Part shown: positions 62,222 through 64,000 of the stretch, piece by piece
Layout of the letters: each line of letters begins with the position of its first letter
How positions within the stretch are numbered: the stretch's first letter is position 1
Position numbers and translations under genes: made by a program
Notes under the pieces: generated by a model
The model's database searches: none
What the model saw: only the letters and a program-made list of their open reading frames with translations
Told to the model about the DNA's origin: nothing
Source of the DNA: Methylocaldum szegediense
Lineage (GTDB): Bacteria; Pseudomonadota; Gammaproteobacteria; Methylococcales; Methylococcaceae
Direction of reading: 5' to 3'
DNA: 64,000 bases
NCBI RefSeq assembly: GCF_949769195.1
Contig: NZ_OX458333.1
Coordinates: forward strand, 2,232,001-2,296,000

Positions 62222-64000
62222 ATGGAATCACTAGCCACGTTTTTCGATCAGCAAGTCCGGCGTTACGGATCGCGCGAAACTGCACGTCATCGGCCGAGAT
62301 ATCGGACCATTCGCTGGAGTTTTGAGATGCTCGGCGAACGCGCTGAAGGCTTGGCTCAGGCTCTGGCCGCGAAAGGCGTTGGTCCCAGCGACCGGGTCGC
62401 TCTTTGCGCCGAAAATTCGCCGCACTGGGTCGCGGCTTTTTTCGCCATTCTTGCCCGGGGCGCCGTGGTCGTGCCGCTGAACCCGAAAAGCTCGCCGGAT
62501 CAGATCATACGGATCGGAAAGTCCGCCGAACCTAAGCTGGCCCTGCTATCCTCTTCCATCGTCTGGCCCGACGAGACTGTCCCTTGCTTGGCTATCGATT
62601 CGCCGTACCCCGTCAGTGAAACGGCGACAACCAGAGAGCGAGCCTTCTTGCAGCAATCCGGCGGACTCGCCGAAATCATCTATACCTCGGGGACGACCGG
62701 CGATCCCAAGGGTGTCATGCTTTCCCACGGCAATCTATTGGCCGATCTCGACGCCGTGATGAAAGCCGTGCCTCTGACGCCCGACGACCATATCCTCACC
62801 CTGCTCCCCTTGTTTCACGCATACGGCCAAATGACGAGTTTCTTGTGCTCGCTGCACAGCGGGTGCTCGGTGACCTACCTCGCAACGCCGACCACCCGAG
62901 CCATCCGCGAAGCTCTGGTGCACACGCCAGCGACGCATATGGTGGTCGTGCCCGAAGTGCTCAAAACCATAATGGACCGCTTCGAAAGCCAACTCGGACG
63001 CATGCCAGGTTTCCTCCGACATGCCTTGCGCGACCGCATCCGCGCCCGCATTTCCAAGACACTCAGAACCATCGTATGCGGCGGCGCGCCGCTGGATCCG
63101 ACGATAGAGGAAAAGTGGTGGAGCCTGGGATTCGAAGTCTTGCAGGGTTATGGACTCACGGAGACGAGCCCAGTTATTAGTACCAACACCTCCACCGCCC
63201 GCCGCACGAGGTCGGTCGGAAAGCCGCTTGCTGGCGCCGAGGTCAAGCTAGCCCAGGACGGCGAAATTCTGGTCCGGGGGCCGATCGTGATGCAAGGCTA
63301 CTACCGGGACCCTCAGCGCACCGAAGCCGTCATTGTTGACGGCTGGCTCAAGACCGAGGATGCAGGCCGAATCGACGATGACGGATTCCTGTACGTCTTC
63401 GGCCGCAAGAAATACATGATCCTCGGACCGAGCGGCGAGAACGTGTTTCCGGAGGATTTGGAAGCGGAGCTCAATCGTGTCCCAGGCGTAGTCGACAGCG
63501 CGGTAGTGGGCCTGTCCCGAAACGGCCGCACCGTTATCCACGCCGCGCTGCTCTGCGAGCCGGATCGAGCCGCGGCGGCCGTGGCGGAAGCCAACCGGCA
63601 CTTGGCACCGCACCAGCAAATCACCAGCTGGTCGGTTTGGCCGGAACCCGATTTCCCCCGTTCAGCCACCCGCAAAGTCAAGAAAGAGGACGTCATCGAG
63701 CGACTCAAGCGCGAACCGGCCAGGCGGCCATCACAAGGCGGACGGATTACGCCGCTCAAGCGGCTTTTGGCCGAAGTGACGCAAACCCCGGTCGACACGA
63801 TCGATGACTCGACGCGCATCGTCTCGGAGCTGAGCCTCGATTCTCTGCTGCGGATCGAACTGGTCTCCCGAATCGAGGATGAATTCGGGGTTTATATCGA
63901 GGAAATGCAAATTACGCCGGAGCTCACGGTCGCGGATTTAGATGCGCTGGTACAGCGGCAGAAAGGGCGAATGCCCAAGCTAGGACACTACCCCCGCTGG
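62222..64000 (+). CDS. Acyl-CoA/acyl-ACP synthetase fused to an acyl carrier domain (3' end cut off)
   Basis: 593 codons are open to the right edge without a stop. Residues 1-500 are an adenylate-forming (AMP-binding) domain: P-loop IIYTSGTTGDPKGVMLSHGN near residue 155, LLPLFHAYGQM, GYGLTETSP, the WLKTEDAGRIDDDGFLYVFGRKKYMIL hinge and the C-terminal Lys region (SATRKVKKEDV). Residues 510-585 form an ACP-like domain with the phosphopantetheine Ser in SELSLDSLLRIELVSRIEDEFGV. It would activate a fatty acid and load it on its own carrier domain. Related proteins continue into a PlsC-type acyltransferase. That part, if present, is outside the window. Confidence 0.88.
   Translation, partial: MESLATFFDQQVRRYGSRETARHRPRYRTIRWSFEMLGERAEGLAQALAAKGVGPSDRVALCAENSPHWVAAFFAILARGAVVVPLNPKSSPDQIIRIGKSAEPKLALLSSSIVWPDETVPCLAIDSPYPVSETATTRERAFLQQSGGLAEIIYTSGTTGDPKGVMLSHGNLLADLDAVMKAVPLTPDDHILTLLPLFHAYGQMTSFLCSLHSGCSVTYLATPTTRAIREALVHTPATHMVVVPEVLKTIMDRFESQLGRMPGFLRHALRDRIRARISKTLRTIVCGGAPLDPTIEEKWWSLGFEVLQGYGLTETSPVISTNTSTARRTRSVGKPLAGAEVKLAQDGEILVRGPIVMQGYYRDPQRTEAVIVDGWLKTEDAGRIDDDGFLYVFGRKKYMILGPSGENVFPEDLEAELNRVPGVVDSAVVGLSRNGRTVIHAALLCEPDRAAAAVAEANRHLAPHQQITSWSVWPEPDFPRSATRKVKKEDVIERLKREPARRPSQGGRITPLKRLLAEVTQTPVDTIDDSTRIVSELSLDSLLRIELVSRIEDEFGVYIEEMQITPELTVADLDALVQRQKGRMPKLGHYPRW

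Overview
The window looks like a chromosomal segment of a GC-rich, Gram-negative gammaproteobacterium. A Methylococcales-type methanotroph is the best guess, but this is inference. It rests on TonB receptors and outer-membrane porins, an NAD-dependent formate dehydrogenase, molybdenum nitrogenase genes, a PEP-CTERM-like tail of the VPxPAAVWLF type, and many REP/MITE-like repeats. I saw no rRNA, tRNA or CRISPR array.

Layout. 1-3.4 kb: housekeeping genes (NYN-domain fragment, TruC-like pseudouridine synthase, hexose-phosphate mutarotase, YcgN, a DUF3617-like protein). 3.5-8.3 kb: a minus-strand operon of TonB receptor, periplasmic binding protein and di-heme cytochrome c. 9-11.5 kb: a PEP-CTERM-like exported protein, an IS256-family element and a gene remnant. 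11.7-14 kb: a metal-independent formate dehydrogenase with a frameshifted LysR regulator. 14.7-22.9 kb: TonB receptor, binding protein, two luciferase-like flavin monooxygenases, an IS481-family insertion, then a FecCD-type permease and its ATPase. 23.3-26.7 kb: nifH and nifK WITHOUT nifD between them, then a truncated haemoglobin. 26.8-34.6 kb: a molybdate locus (degenerate ModC paralogue, porin, ModA, ModE, a di-Mop protein, ModB, ModC). 35-38.8 kb: an arsenic operon (arsR, arsI, arsC, acr3, a methyltransferase and a secreted protein). 42.7-44.4 kb: a mercury cluster (merR, ynfA, merT, merP and a Cys-rich protein) with no merA. 48-49 kb: a duplicated-domain CrcB with DUF190. 49.6-52.6 kb: a MacAB-like exporter. 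The rest is mixed: a CvpA-CAP fusion, YjdM, GNAT, methyltransferases, DinB, and an acyl-CoA synthetase-ACP protein cut by the right edge.

Main observation. Seven 24-bp palindromic sites of the form CG-(TAT-like)-N-(ATA-like)-CG lie only in the intergenic regions of the molybdenum/nif part of the window. They resemble the ModE box as I recall it (CGnTATATA-N6-TATATAACG). They precede both TonB operons, the PEP-CTERM-like gene, the LysR/formate dehydrogenase pair, nifH and the porin-mod operon. Together with an in-window ModE, this suggests a molybdenum-responsive regulon. It would include outer-membrane uptake (two TonB receptors and a porin), a FecCD importer with two flavin monooxygenases that might act on a metal chelate, Mo nitrogenase, and a Mo-free formate dehydrogenase as a possible Mo-sparing enzyme. 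The missing nifD, with REP-like repeats in its place, is the second most important point.
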